A stretch of DNA of 64,000 nucleotides from Verrucomicrobiales bacterium (GTDB taxonomy: Bacteria > Verrucomicrobiota > Verrucomicrobiia > Verrucomicrobiales > V1-33). Location: NCBI GenBank assembly GCA_028293125.1, contig JAQGPJ010000077.1, forward strand, positions 1-64,000. Direction: 5' to 3'. The notes under the pieces were generated by a model, which was not told the DNA's origin, searched no databases, and worked only from the letters and a program-made list of their open reading frames with translations. This document shows, piece after piece, positions 25,873-34,588 of the stretch. Position numbers and translations under genes: made by a program. Position 1 is the stretch's first letter; every line of letters begins with the position of its first letter.

Positions 25873-25931
25873 GGCGCCTCCGGGGCAGGGGACGGGCCCT
25901 GGGGGCGGAGATGTGGTGATGAACTCCGGAC

Positions 25932-28142
25932 TCAGTTCTCCGCCTTGGGTGTGGTGGCCTCCGCAAAGACTTTGATATCCTCGAAAAAGGATTTTTCACG
26001 CTCATCGTCCGGCGGGGCATTCTCATACCGCTGGGCGTAGTGATAGTGCATCATGGGGCTCAGCGGCGGCACGGGCAGGCCGGCACCGGCAAGGGCTGTG
26101 AAGTGCTCCATGGGAGTGGCTCCGTCCAGCTTGGGATGACCCGCCGCCGCCGTGACGCGCAGGAACTCCATGAAGTAGGCCGGCTGCTTCTCACGGGCGG
26201 CAAGCTCCTTCGCGGCGGCCGCGGCCGCCGCATCCTCCTTCGAGCGCCGGAAAAAGCGGATGACCAGAAGCAGTCCCACGGCGGAGAACACGGCGATGGC
26301 GCCATACTTTCTCAAAACCTCCACCCAAGGCTGCTTCAGGATGGAATCCAGCAGCCGGGCAAAAAAGTCGGAATCGACCTCTGATTTGGCTGTGGAGGGC
26401 GGGGGCGGCGGCGGCGGGGGCTCATGCTTGGCGGCATCGTCGAATTTAGCGGGATCAAACTGCGGCGGGGGCGGAGGTTCAGGCGGGGAGCCGGGGACTT
26501 TGCCAATATTCTCGGACGGGGTGAAATCGCAGACCGTCCAGCCGATCTTGTCGATGTAAACCTCCGTCCAAGTGTGGGCGTTGCGGTTGCGGAAGGTGAA
26601 GAGCCCCTCGGCGCTGTCGTATTCATCCGTGGCGAAGCCGTAGGCCATGCGGGTGGAGACACCGGCGTCCCGCAGCAGCAGCGCGCCGGCGGTGGCGAAG
26701 AAGTCGCAGTAGCCACGCCGCTCATCGAACAGGAAGTTCTGAAGCGGGTCGAGATCGTTGGGATTGGTCATCACCCCGCTGTATTGATATTTCTCCGTGA
26801 AGAGCCGGCGCAGGGTGGCGATCCGGCCGGGCAGGTCCGGCACCTTGCTGAAAAGGGTGGCGGACATCTCGTGCAGCCGCACGGTGATATCGCCCTTGGG
26901 CATCATGGTGTGGACGGAACTCTGCGGCGTGCCGGCGGTCAGGGGCACAGAGTTCGGCAGGCGGTCGAAAATCAGCGGCGCGGACACCGCCTTGTAGCGG
27001 AAATCCCCGGCTGCCGAGGTCTGAAGCACATCGCCCGGGATGGCGAACACCCGCGGCAGGGCGATGGCCGTCATGTCCTGAATGCCGGGCAGGGTGTAGC
27101 CATTGGCGTTGAGCAGGAAGACCTCGTGGGCCACAGGGTGCTCCGGGGTGCGGAAGGTGACCATGCCATCCTCCTTGCTGTCGTCCTTATCCTCCACCCA
27201 CATTCCGCCGATGACATCCGCCTGCCACCGGCCCTCCTGGAAGAGGTTCAGGGTGTGGCTGCGGATATAGAGCGGACCCTTCTCCATTAGGGAGGAAGCC
27301 TGGGCCGGGTCGTCCAGTTTGATGAACCCGATGACATCGGAGGTGCCTTGAAGGTTTGCGCGTTTGGGCAGCTGATGCCGGCCGGTCTGGGCGGATTCCT
27401 CCGGTGCCGGGGCACGGACCTCGTCAGGCGGCGGCGGCGCGCTCTCGCCATCCTGGGGGGGCGGCGGCTTGGGCGGCTTGTTTTTGAAATCGATGGGATC
27501 CAGCCGCCAGTGCGGCGAGATGCGGCTGAGCTGGCCGGCGGCCCAGGGCAGGGGGCCGGAGAACAGCGCGGCCACGATGGCCAGCAGAACCGCCGCCGTC
27601 AGCAGATTGCGCAGTCGGTGGGGCGCAGGGCCGGGCTGGCCGGGCTTCAGGCGCAGGATGCGGGACAGATCCCACGCCGCCAGCGCCAGCATCAGCACCA
27701 CCAGCGCCAGCAGGGAGGTGGTCACACGGGAGATATCCGGCTCCATACCCCGCGCCAGCAGGAACACCAGCCCCATGGAGGTGTAGAAAGCCACGGTGAA
27801 CACAATGGCGCGCGTCTTCGGATTCTCCTTGGCGGTGCCGGTGCCGCCCCAGTTTTTCTCCCACAGCGCCTGGGTGGCCGCCAGATAGTGGGGCATGGCG
27901 ATGAAGCAGAGCAGCATCGGCACCATTTTGTTCTGATAGTAGAACGGGGCCGCCAGCACCAGCACGCCCGCCGAAATGAGCCGGGTGGCCTCCGCCACCG
28001 CGCGGGATCCCCCGCCCAGGGCATAATAAAGCGCCAGGGCGGCGGCCAGGGCGACGGCCAGAAAGCCCTCCCCGCTGGCGGTCCAGGCGAGGGTGCCCTC
28101 GATGAGGAGCAGCGTGGTGTAGATGATGAAGGCGGCGTTCAC
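25932..28142 (-). CDS. TgpA-like membrane protein with extracytoplasmic transglutaminase domain
   Basis: A 736-residue protein. The N-terminal 210 residues hold about six hydrophobic helices (DUF3488-like), followed by a Pro-rich linker (about 220-255). The transglutaminase-like domain carries the full catalytic triad: Cys479 (RGYCDFFATAG), His523 (RNAHTWTEVYI) and Asp539 (GWTVCDFTPS). A second Pro-rich linker, a further membrane helix near 605-625 and a cytoplasmic helical tail follow. It resembles TgpA of Pseudomonas aeruginosa in layout. It starts with GTG at 28142, overlapping the DUF58 gene by 4 bases (GTGA). DUF58-transglutaminase pairs usually also have a MoxR ATPase; none is here. Confidence 0.92.
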   Translation of the reverse strand: MNAAFIIYTTLLLIEGTLAWTASGEGFLAVALAAALALYYALGGGSRAVAEATRLISAGVLVLAAPFYYQNKMVPMLLCFIAMPHYLAATQALWEKNWGGTGTAKENPKTRAIVFTVAFYTSMGLVFLLARGMEPDISRVTTSLLALVVLMLALAAWDLSRILRLKPGQPGPAPHRLRNLLTAAVLLAIVAALFSGPLPWAAGQLSRISPHWRLDPIDFKNKPPKPPPPQDGESAPPPPDEVRAPAPEESAQTGRHQLPKRANLQGTSDVIGFIKLDDPAQASSLMEKGPLYIRSHTLNLFQEGRWQADVIGGMWVEDKDDSKEDGMVTFRTPEHPVAHEVFLLNANGYTLPGIQDMTAIALPRVFAIPGDVLQTSAAGDFRYKAVSAPLIFDRLPNSVPLTAGTPQSSVHTMMPKGDITVRLHEMSATLFSKVPDLPGRIATLRRLFTEKYQYSGVMTNPNDLDPLQNFLFDERRGYCDFFATAGALLLRDAGVSTRMAYGFATDEYDSAEGLFTFRNRNAHTWTEVYIDKIGWTVCDFTPSENIGKVPGSPPEPPPPPQFDPAKFDDAAKHEPPPPPPPPSTAKSEVDSDFFARLLDSILKQPWVEVLRKYGAIAVFSAVGLLLVIRFFRRSKEDAAAAAAAKELAAREKQPAYFMEFLRVTAAAGHPKLDGATPMEHFTALAGAGLPVPPLSPMMHYHYAQRYENAPPDDEREKSFFEDIKVFAEATTPKAEN

Positions 28143-29314
28143 GGCTGGACGGGAATGGAAACCTGGGCTGCGGCCACGGCGGCCACGGCGGCATTGGCAA
28201 GATAAAGGCCGGTGCGTTTGACCCGCAGTTCGGAGAGGCTGAGACAGGTGATGTCAAAGGGAAGCTCCGGCAACAGGTCCTCCCACTCGCGGACGGGGAC
28301 CTCGCTGACCAGAAACACCCGCGCGCCGGCCTCCGTGGCGGAGATGGCATGCAGCAGCGCCGAGGCGTTGCTCTCGGGGACGGGACGGGCGGCGGCCAGC
28401 TGCCGCAGCGCCGGATCCAGATCGTCCGGATTGGGGATATGCACGGTGCGCCAGCCCATGAAGGAGGCGGTGAAATCCGCAGGAATGGCGCGCTCCTGGC
28501 AGTGCAGCAGCAGTCCGCACAGCAGCTCCATGGCGCTTTCAAAGGCATCGGGACCGGTGGGCTTCCTGCCGTCCGGGCGGATGCTGTGGAACACGATGCT
28601 GAACTTCTCCGGCAGGCGGCGGTCAAACTGCCGCACCATCACCCGGCCGGACCGCGCCGTGGCTGCCCAGTGGATGAGCTTCAACCGGTCGCCGGGCTGG
28701 AAGCCCCGGATGCCGTGGAAATCGCCCGTCCAGTCGCGCCGGGCGCTTTCCGCCTCGTCCACATCCAGCAGCGCGGCGTCCTGGGCCTCTTCCAGCTCGC
28801 GCGGCGGCACCGGACGGGGGAAAACGGTCATTTCCACGCGGTCCCGCAGCTCCAGTTCCGAACGCCACAGGCCCAGAGGATACACGGACATTAGCATGGT
28901 CCGTGCCCGATGGGAGGTGCCGCGCCGCAGCAGCCGTGTGCTGAAGGTGCGCTCCACCTGGCTTTCCCCGGGAATCACCGCCGCGTCCATGCCCCGCTCC
29001 GCCGGTCCGGCCAGGCTGTCCTCGATCTCGACGCCCCGGCTGTCGGTCCGGCGGTCGTTGTGCACATGCACCTCATAGGGGAAAAGCTGGCCGGCGAACG
29101 CCTGATCCGCATATTTGCGGGAAATGCGCAGCCCCCGGAGATTGCGTCTGGCCAGGGGATACGCCAGCAGGGGCAGGCACAGCCCCAGCAGGCCCAGCTG
29201 GATGGCCGCCGGCTCCGGCAGCAGCACGCCGGGCACCAGGGAGACCAAGGACAGAATCAGAAGGCACGCCCCGCGCCCGGTGAGTCGCGTGCGGCTGGCA
29301 GAAGGGGAGGACAT
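28139..29314 (-). CDS. DUF58 domain membrane protein
   Basis: A 391-residue protein with two N-terminal membrane helices (about 13-55), a beta-rich middle section, and the DUF58 signature region containing DFHGIRGFQPGDRLKLIHW followed by AATARSGRVMVRQFD. DUF58 proteins have a von Willebrand A-like fold and are usually encoded next to MoxR ATPases and transglutaminase-like proteins; the biochemical role is not established. Here it is translationally coupled to the transglutaminase gene (GTGA overlap), but no MoxR gene precedes it. The start is ATG 29314. Confidence 0.92.
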   Translation of the reverse strand: MSSPSASRTRLTGRGACLLILSLVSLVPGVLLPEPAAIQLGLLGLCLPLLAYPLARRNLRGLRISRKYADQAFAGQLFPYEVHVHNDRRTDSRGVEIEDSLAGPAERGMDAAVIPGESQVERTFSTRLLRRGTSHRARTMLMSVYPLGLWRSELELRDRVEMTVFPRPVPPRELEEAQDAALLDVDEAESARRDWTGDFHGIRGFQPGDRLKLIHWAATARSGRVMVRQFDRRLPEKFSIVFHSIRPDGRKPTGPDAFESAMELLCGLLLHCQERAIPADFTASFMGWRTVHIPNPDDLDPALRQLAAARPVPESNASALLHAISATEAGARVFLVSEVPVREWEDLLPELPFDITCLSLSELRVKRTGLYLANAAVAAVAAAQVSIPVQP

Positions 29315-29637
29315 GATGCGGATTTACAGCCAGCCGGAGACCCATCACAAACGGATTTGTTCAACAGGCAGGCCCGTTTTCCGGACGGGACAGTGGAGGT
29401 GGCGGCAGGGTCGGTTGCCTTTGTAAAACATCAGGAAGTCAGGCCTCCCGACTCCTCCCGGGCCGGTTCGCGCCCCAGCCCCTTGGAAGGCGGAAAGGGC
29501 ATTCCGGTTAGATTCCGTTGGAGCCATCGTTTGCCTGAACTGAAATTCCCGGACGGAAACAGTGTTACCATGGACCACGGTTTCCGGAATGAAGGAATGC
29601 GGGGCCGCCACTTCCCGGTTCCGCCCTCTCCCGTGCC
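29315..29637. other. Divergent intergenic region between DUF58 and kinase genes
   Basis: 323 bases between divergently read genes, so promoters for both should be here. I could not pick a convincing -35/-10 pair. No small gene, tRNA or strong hairpin was seen. Confidence 0.4.
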
Positions 29638-32184
29638 ATGAATGACTCTGATGCCGCACCAACCGCCACCCCGCCTCCGCTGGGCGGGCTGGATCCTGAA
29701 AAACTGCTAGCCGCCGCGCTCCGCAGCAGTCCGGTGACCCTGCCTGCCTATGATTGGGAGCCGCCGCCGGTGCCTGCGGTGAATGAATGGTTTCCGGAAT
29801 ATGAGGTGGACCGGCTCATCGGGCGCGGGGCCATGGGGGCGGTGTATCACGCCATGCATTCCCGGCTGGGCCGGGAGGTGGCCATCAAGCTGCTGCCGGC
29901 GGTGCTGGCACAGCGGGAGGAGATGGCGGCGCGGTTTGACCGCGAGGCCCGCACTCTGGCCCGGCTGAACCATCCGAACATCGTGGCTCTGCACGACTTT
30001 GGGCGCACGGCGGCGGGCCATCCGTTCATCGTGATGGAGTATGTGTCCGGCACCGATCTGAGCCGGCTGATCCGCGGCGGTGAACTGCCGGTGACGCTGG
30101 CTCTGGAAATCATCGGGCAGGTCTGCGATGCCCTTCAGTATGCGCACAGTCAGGGGTTTGTGCACCGCGACATCAAGCCCGGCAATATCCTGGTGGACAC
30201 CGGCGGGCGGGTGCGCATCGCCGATTTCGGCCTGACCAAGCTGCTGGGCGGGGAGGCGGGACCGGCTGCGGGCCGCACGCTCACGGGGGCGGTGCTCGGC
30301 ACCCCCGAGTACACCGCGCCGGAGCAGCTGCGCGGCGGCGCTGTGGACCACCGCGCGGATATTTACAGCCTGGGGGTCATGCTTTATGAAATGCTGACCG
30401 GTGACCTGCCCCGGGGAGCTTGGGCACCGCCCAGCCAGCGCGCCGCCGCCGATGTCCGGCTGGATGAAGTGGTCACGCGCGCCATGCAGAATGAACCTGA
30501 CAAGCGCTACCAGCAGGCCAGCGAGGTCAAGACCGCCATCAACGCGCCGGCAACGTCCGGCGACGGAAAAGCGGCACCGCGTTTCCACGGCAGCGCCTGG
30601 CTGGCGGTGATCCTTTTCGCCTGCGCGGCCTGGCTGGCGGCGTTGGTGCCTCTGCGGCATTTTTACTTCACGGCCCAAATCTGCGGGCCGCTGGTACTCG
30701 TGGGGCTGTGGCTGCTCAGCCGCAACCGCCGGCCCGCCGCCTGGCATGGGCTGATGGCGGGACTGGCGGTGGCGGCGGTGATGGTGGCGACGCCTTATCT
30801 GCGGGAGTTGGTGAGGAGGCAAATGACTGATCCAGCAGTGAGTGGAAACACCGCGAAACCAGTGGCGGAAAGAGTGATGGAGGAGAAGCTGGCCCAGTCC
30901 AAGGACCGCACGGCCCGCATTCTGGCCAGCATCGACGAGGCGCTGGGTGCACAGCAAAACAAAGTGAGGGAACTGGAGTCCAAGCTGAAATCCATGCGTG
31001 GCGATTACAGTATTGTGGACCCTCCGATCCAAAACCGGAATGGAGCCGCGGATTCCACCAGCCGGGAGAAAATGGAACGGGAGATGCAGGATCAGTTGGC
31101 CATGTATGAAGCAAAGGACCAGCGCCTTTCGGGGCTTTCCGGGGCTGCGGCCTGGGAGCTTGTTCCCGATGATGAAACCATCGCTTTATTTCACAAACAA
31201 CGGAAGCAGGATCTGGCTACACAAACTGCGCTGAGGCAAAGTGGTTATGGAGCGAAGCATCCTCGAATGCTCGGCCTTGCCTATTCGATTGTGAAGCAGG
31301 AGGAAATTCTAGTCAAAGCGCTGAAGGAATACAAGGCGGCGTTGAAAACCAATATGGCAAATCTGCGCCAGTCTCTGTTCAGGATTCAGGAGCCAAAAAT
31401 CAACATACCGCAGGCTCCTGCTTTGAGTCCGGAGAAAATGGAGAAATATAATGACCTTAAGATGCGCCACGATCTGGCGGTGGAAACCCTGCAGGAACTG
31501 AAACGGTCAGCCACGCAGCTGACCATGGGGGCGCTCAGTCTCTTTCAGCAAGAGGCGGACAGCCTCAGCCGCTACGCGGGTCCTCGGGTGGAGAACGCTG
31601 TGGACACCACTGTCCTGCCCCTTGGTGTTTCCACTTCAGCCACAGGAGCTGTGGACAAGCCGCTCAGCAAGGCTGCGGAGCCACCGATGCAGGCTGATGA
31701 ATCTGTGTTGACGCCCAGAGCCCGAATAGAGGAGGAAAGTCAGGAAGCCGCATCACCGCCAAAGACCGGAGAGCCTGTCCTGCCACCCAAAGCGGCGCCT
31801 GTGGAGGCTGATGGGGAGCCTGCACAGCCCGCATCACCGGCACCGGTTCCCGCTCCCGCTCCCGCAGCCAACCCGCCCGCCGTTCAGCCTCATCAGGCTC
31901 CGGAAAAACAAGCGCCGGCCAACCAGCCGCAGAGCGCGCCGGCTCCGGCTGAACCCACACTGGCACCACCGCCGCTGCTATCAACAAAATCACCCGCTGG
32001 TGACCACGGACATTCCGAACCGGCGGCGGAGAAAGCCACACCACCTTCAAAGCCGGACACGGAATCCCCGGCTCCCGCTCCCGCATGGACTCCAGCGCCT
32101 GCCCAGCCTTCAGCCCCGCCTGCCGGTGTTCCGCCCGCCGTTCCTGGATCCCCCGCCGCACCGGCATCCACTGCCAATCCATGA
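29638..32184 (+). CDS. Membrane-anchored Ser/Thr protein kinase with coiled-coil and Pro-rich tail
   Basis: An 848-residue Hanks-type kinase. The kinase domain (about 54-300) has the glycine loop GRGAMGAVYH, the ATP-binding Lys84 (VAIKLLP), the catalytic loop HRDIKPGN (176-183), DFG (196-198) and the APE equivalent TAPEQLRG. Two or three hydrophobic helices (about 320-385) follow. Next is a charged, coiled-coil-like segment (about 400-650) and a long tail rich in Pro, Ala, Glu and Lys (about 680-848). The external part has no domain I recognise. The stop codon overlaps the start of the sigma-factor gene (ATGA), so the pair is coupled and probably forms a signalling unit. Kinase-sigma pairs of this type are common in PVC bacteria. 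Confidence 0.92.
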   Translation: MNDSDAAPTATPPPLGGLDPEKLLAAALRSSPVTLPAYDWEPPPVPAVNEWFPEYEVDRLIGRGAMGAVYHAMHSRLGREVAIKLLPAVLAQREEMAARFDREARTLARLNHPNIVALHDFGRTAAGHPFIVMEYVSGTDLSRLIRGGELPVTLALEIIGQVCDALQYAHSQGFVHRDIKPGNILVDTGGRVRIADFGLTKLLGGEAGPAAGRTLTGAVLGTPEYTAPEQLRGGAVDHRADIYSLGVMLYEMLTGDLPRGAWAPPSQRAAADVRLDEVVTRAMQNEPDKRYQQASEVKTAINAPATSGDGKAAPRFHGSAWLAVILFACAAWLAALVPLRHFYFTAQICGPLVLVGLWLLSRNRRPAAWHGLMAGLAVAAVMVATPYLRELVRRQMTDPAVSGNTAKPVAERVMEEKLAQSKDRTARILASIDEALGAQQNKVRELESKLKSMRGDYSIVDPPIQNRNGAADSTSREKMEREMQDQLAMYEAKDQRLSGLSGAAAWELVPDDETIALFHKQRKQDLATQTALRQSGYGAKHPRMLGLAYSIVKQEEILVKALKEYKAALKTNMANLRQSLFRIQEPKINIPQAPALSPEKMEKYNDLKMRHDLAVETLQELKRSATQLTMGALSLFQQEADSLSRYAGPRVENAVDTTVLPLGVSTSATGAVDKPLSKAAEPPMQADESVLTPRARIEEESQEAASPPKTGEPVLPPKAAPVEADGEPAQPASPAPVPAPAPAANPPAVQPHQAPEKQAPANQPQSAPAPAEPTLAPPPLLSTKSPAGDHGHSEPAAEKATPPSKPDTESPAPAPAWTPAPAQPSAPPAGVPPAVPGSPAAPASTANP

Positions 32185-32939
32185 CTGCCAAAACCGAAGT
32201 CCTGCCCCATGCCCCCTCCGCGGCGTTCCGCCCCACGCGGTGGTCGCTCATCGCCCACGCCAAGGGGAGTGACGAGGCGCAGGCGCGGGAGGCCATGGAG
32301 AAGCTGTGCACCGACTACTGGTTCCCACTGTATGCCTGCGTGCGGCAGCGCGGCCATCGTCCGGAGGATGCTCAGGATCTGGTGCAGTCCTTTTTTCTGC
32401 GGCTGCTGGAGCGGGACACCTTCGCCGCCGCCTGTGAGGAAAAGGGAAGGCTGCGGTCGTTCCTGATGTATCAGCTTCAAAACCACCTTGCGGACGCCGC
32501 CCGGCACCACGCCGCCCGTAAACGGGGGCGGCAATTCGTTCATTTCTCCCTGAATGATGCGGAGGCCAGGCTGGCGCGGGAACCGGTGGAGGCGGACACG
32601 CCGGAAACCCTCTATCACCGCCGCTGGGCGCGCGAGGTGCTGGCGCGCGCCCTGACAGCGCTGGAATCCCAAGCGGCAACCCATGGAGACGCCACCGCCT
32701 ACCACCTGCTGAAACCGGCGCTGACGGATCCCACCGCCTCCGCGCTGGACACGGCGTCCGTGGCAGACGCGCTGGGGATTCCACCGGCCCACGTCAAGGT
32801 TCGCGTTCACCGCCTGCGTGCCCAGTTCCGCGAAGCCGTGTTGTCCGTCATCGCCGAAACCATGCAAACCCGGAATCGGCAGGCGCTGGAGACGGAGATG
32901 CGCGGCCTGCTGCAGGCCCTTGCCCCGCAGGGGGCCTGA
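32181..32939 (+). CDS. ECF-like RNA polymerase sigma factor coupled to the kinase
   Basis: A 252-residue sigma-70-family protein. Region 2 is visible as AMEKLCTDYWFPLYACVRQRGHRPEDAQDLVQSFFLRLLE, interrupted here only for brevity: the key elements are YWFPLYA and DAQDLVQSFF. Region 4 is weaker, with ASVADALGIPPAHVKVRVHRLRAQFR-like helices near 190-220 (ALGIPPAHVKVRVHRLR). The long linker between regions (about 90-170) is basic. Start is ATG 32181, overlapping the kinase stop by 4 bases. The kinase may phosphorylate the sigma factor, as proposed for kinase-linked ECF groups; this is inference. No anti-sigma factor is present. Confidence 0.9.
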   Translation: MTAKTEVLPHAPSAAFRPTRWSLIAHAKGSDEAQAREAMEKLCTDYWFPLYACVRQRGHRPEDAQDLVQSFFLRLLERDTFAAACEEKGRLRSFLMYQLQNHLADAARHHAARKRGRQFVHFSLNDAEARLAREPVEADTPETLYHRRWAREVLARALTALESQAATHGDATAYHLLKPALTDPTASALDTASVADALGIPPAHVKVRVHRLRAQFREAVLSVIAETMQTRNRQALETEMRGLLQALAPQGA

Positions 32940-32994
32940 GCATGGGGACAGCCGTTGGTAAAGCTGGAATCAGCCTGCTTACCGTGGCATCAGA

Positions 32995-34479
32995 TCATGC
33001 CAAGATCTGCGGGATGATTTTGGTGGGCTCGACGCCGGTGAGCTTCTCATCCAAGCCCTGATGCTTGACGCTGAATCGCTCGTTTTCGATGCCTAAACAG
33101 TGCAGCATGGTGGCGTTGATCTGATTAATGTGAATGGGATCAGCCACGGGGTTGTAGGAGAAGTCGTCTGTCTCCCCGATCATGGTGCCGCCCTTGATGC
33201 CGCCGCCGGCCATCCACATGCAGAAGTTCCGCGGATGGTGGTCGCGGCCGTAATTGGTCTCCGAGAGGGAGCCCTGTGAATAGACGGTGCGTCCGAACTC
33301 GCCGCCCCAGATGACCAGCACATCGTCAAGCATTCCCCGCTGTTTCAGATCCTGCACCAGGGCCGCGCAGCCCTGGTCGGTGTCGCGGCACTGGTTGCCC
33401 AGCTGCACCGGCAGGTCGCTGTGGGAGTCCCAGCCGCGGTGCATGATCTGCACCACGCGCACGCCGCGCTCCACCAGCCGGCGGGCCAGCAGGGTGCTGG
33501 CCGCGAAGGAGCCGGGGCGCTTCACATCCGGACCATAGAGGTCCAGGGTGGCCTGGCTCTCCTTGGAGATGTCCGTCAACTCCGGCACGCTGGCTTGGAG
33601 GCGGTAGGCCATTTCATACTGGGCGATCCGGGTCTGAATGTCCGGATCGTGCAGCTCATCGAACCGTTTTTGATTCAGCCGGCCCAGGGTGTCGAGCATG
33701 GAGCGGCGGTCGCCGCGGTCCACGCCGGGTGGATTGTCCAGATAGAGCACGGGATCGCCGCTGGAGCGCAGCACCACACCGGTGTGCTTGCCGGGCAGGA
33801 ACCCGCTGCCCCACATGCGGCTGAAAAGGGCCTGGCCATTTGAGCCTTCGGGAAACTGGGGCATGAGGGCCACGAAGGACGGCAGATTGCTGGTCTCCGC
33901 GCCGAGGCCGTAGCTGATCCACGATCCGAGGCTGGCCTTGCCGGGAACTTCGCTGCCCGTCATCACGAAGGTGCAGGCGGGGTCGTGGTTGATGGCGTTG
34001 GTGTGCACCGTCTTCACGAGCGCGATGTCGTCCACGATCTTCGCCGTGTGCGGCAGCAGCTCGCTGACCCAGCGCCCGGACTGACCATGCTGACTGAAGG
34101 TGAACTTCGAGGGCGCGACCGGAAATTTCCCCTGGCCGCTGGTCATGGTGGTGATGCGGCCCCCCAGGAAGGATTTGGGCAGGTCCTTGCCGAACTCCTT
34201 GCGCAGCCCCGGTTTGTAATCCCACATGTCCAGCTGCGAAGGCGCGCCATTCATGTGCAGGTAAATAACGGCCTTGGCCTTGGGCCTGAAATGCGGAAGC
34301 CCCGGCAGCGCGGGGTGCACACGCCCCGCCGCGGCGGCGGCCGGCGAGGAGAGGGAGGCCAGGCTGCGGCCTGTGCTGCCCATCAGCTGGGCCAGCGCCA
34401 GCCCGCCGAGCCGGAGCCCGGTCCGGCCAAAGAAGTTCCGGCGGGTCTGCAGGAGGTGGTGTTCGAAAAAAGGCTCCAT
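32995..34479 (-). CDS. DUF1501 protein, Tat-exported sulfatase-fold family (first copy)
   Basis: A 494-residue protein with a twin-arginine signal, [16 protein letters not shown] (about 11-26). The body is DUF1501, an alkaline-phosphatase/sulfatase-fold family seen mostly in Planctomycetes and Verrucomicrobia. Typical elements are [51 protein letters not shown] and [10 protein letters not shown]. Function is unknown. It lies 110 bases downstream of a PSD1 gene on the same strand, the standard pairing. A 13-bp inverted repeat sits in the gap. The start is ATG 34479; no Shine-Dalgarno sequence is present. Confidence 0.93.
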   Translation of the reverse strand: MEPFFEHHLLQTRRNFFGRTGLRLGGLALAQLMGSTGRSLASLSSPAAAAAGRVHPALPGLPHFRPKAKAVIYLHMNGAPSQLDMWDYKPGLRKEFGKDLPKSFLGGRITTMTSGQGKFPVAPSKFTFSQHGQSGRWVSELLPHTAKIVDDIALVKTVHTNAINHDPACTFVMTGSEVPGKASLGSWISYGLGAETSNLPSFVALMPQFPEGSNGQALFSRMWGSGFLPGKHTGVVLRSSGDPVLYLDNPPGVDRGDRRSMLDTLGRLNQKRFDELHDPDIQTRIAQYEMAYRLQASVPELTDISKESQATLDLYGPDVKRPGSFAASTLLARRLVERGVRVVQIMHRGWDSHSDLPVQLGNQCRDTDQGCAALVQDLKQRGMLDDVLVIWGGEFGRTVYSQGSLSETNYGRDHHPRNFCMWMAGGGIKGGTMIGETDDFSYNPVADPIHINQINATMLHCLGIENERFSVKHQGLDEKLTGVEPTKIIPQILA

Positions 34480-34509
34480 GGGGAAGTTTTGAATTTTGAA
34501 GGGGGGGGC

Positions 34510-34582
34510 CGGTTTTCAGCGGGATCATTCCGCGCTTTGGCATGGCGCTCACAGGCTCCATGCGGCGGGCCGCTGAAAACCG
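34510..34582. repeat. 13-bp perfect inverted repeat between PSD1 and DUF1501 genes
   Basis: CGGTTTTCAGCGG (34510-34522) and CCGCTGAAAACCG (34570-34582) are perfect inverted copies separated by 47 bases. The right arm ends 7 bases from the PSD1 stop and the left arm 31 bases from the DUF1501 start. An intercistronic hairpin in the shared mRNA is the simplest reading. Confidence 0.75.
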
Positions 34583-34588
34583 CTCCGG

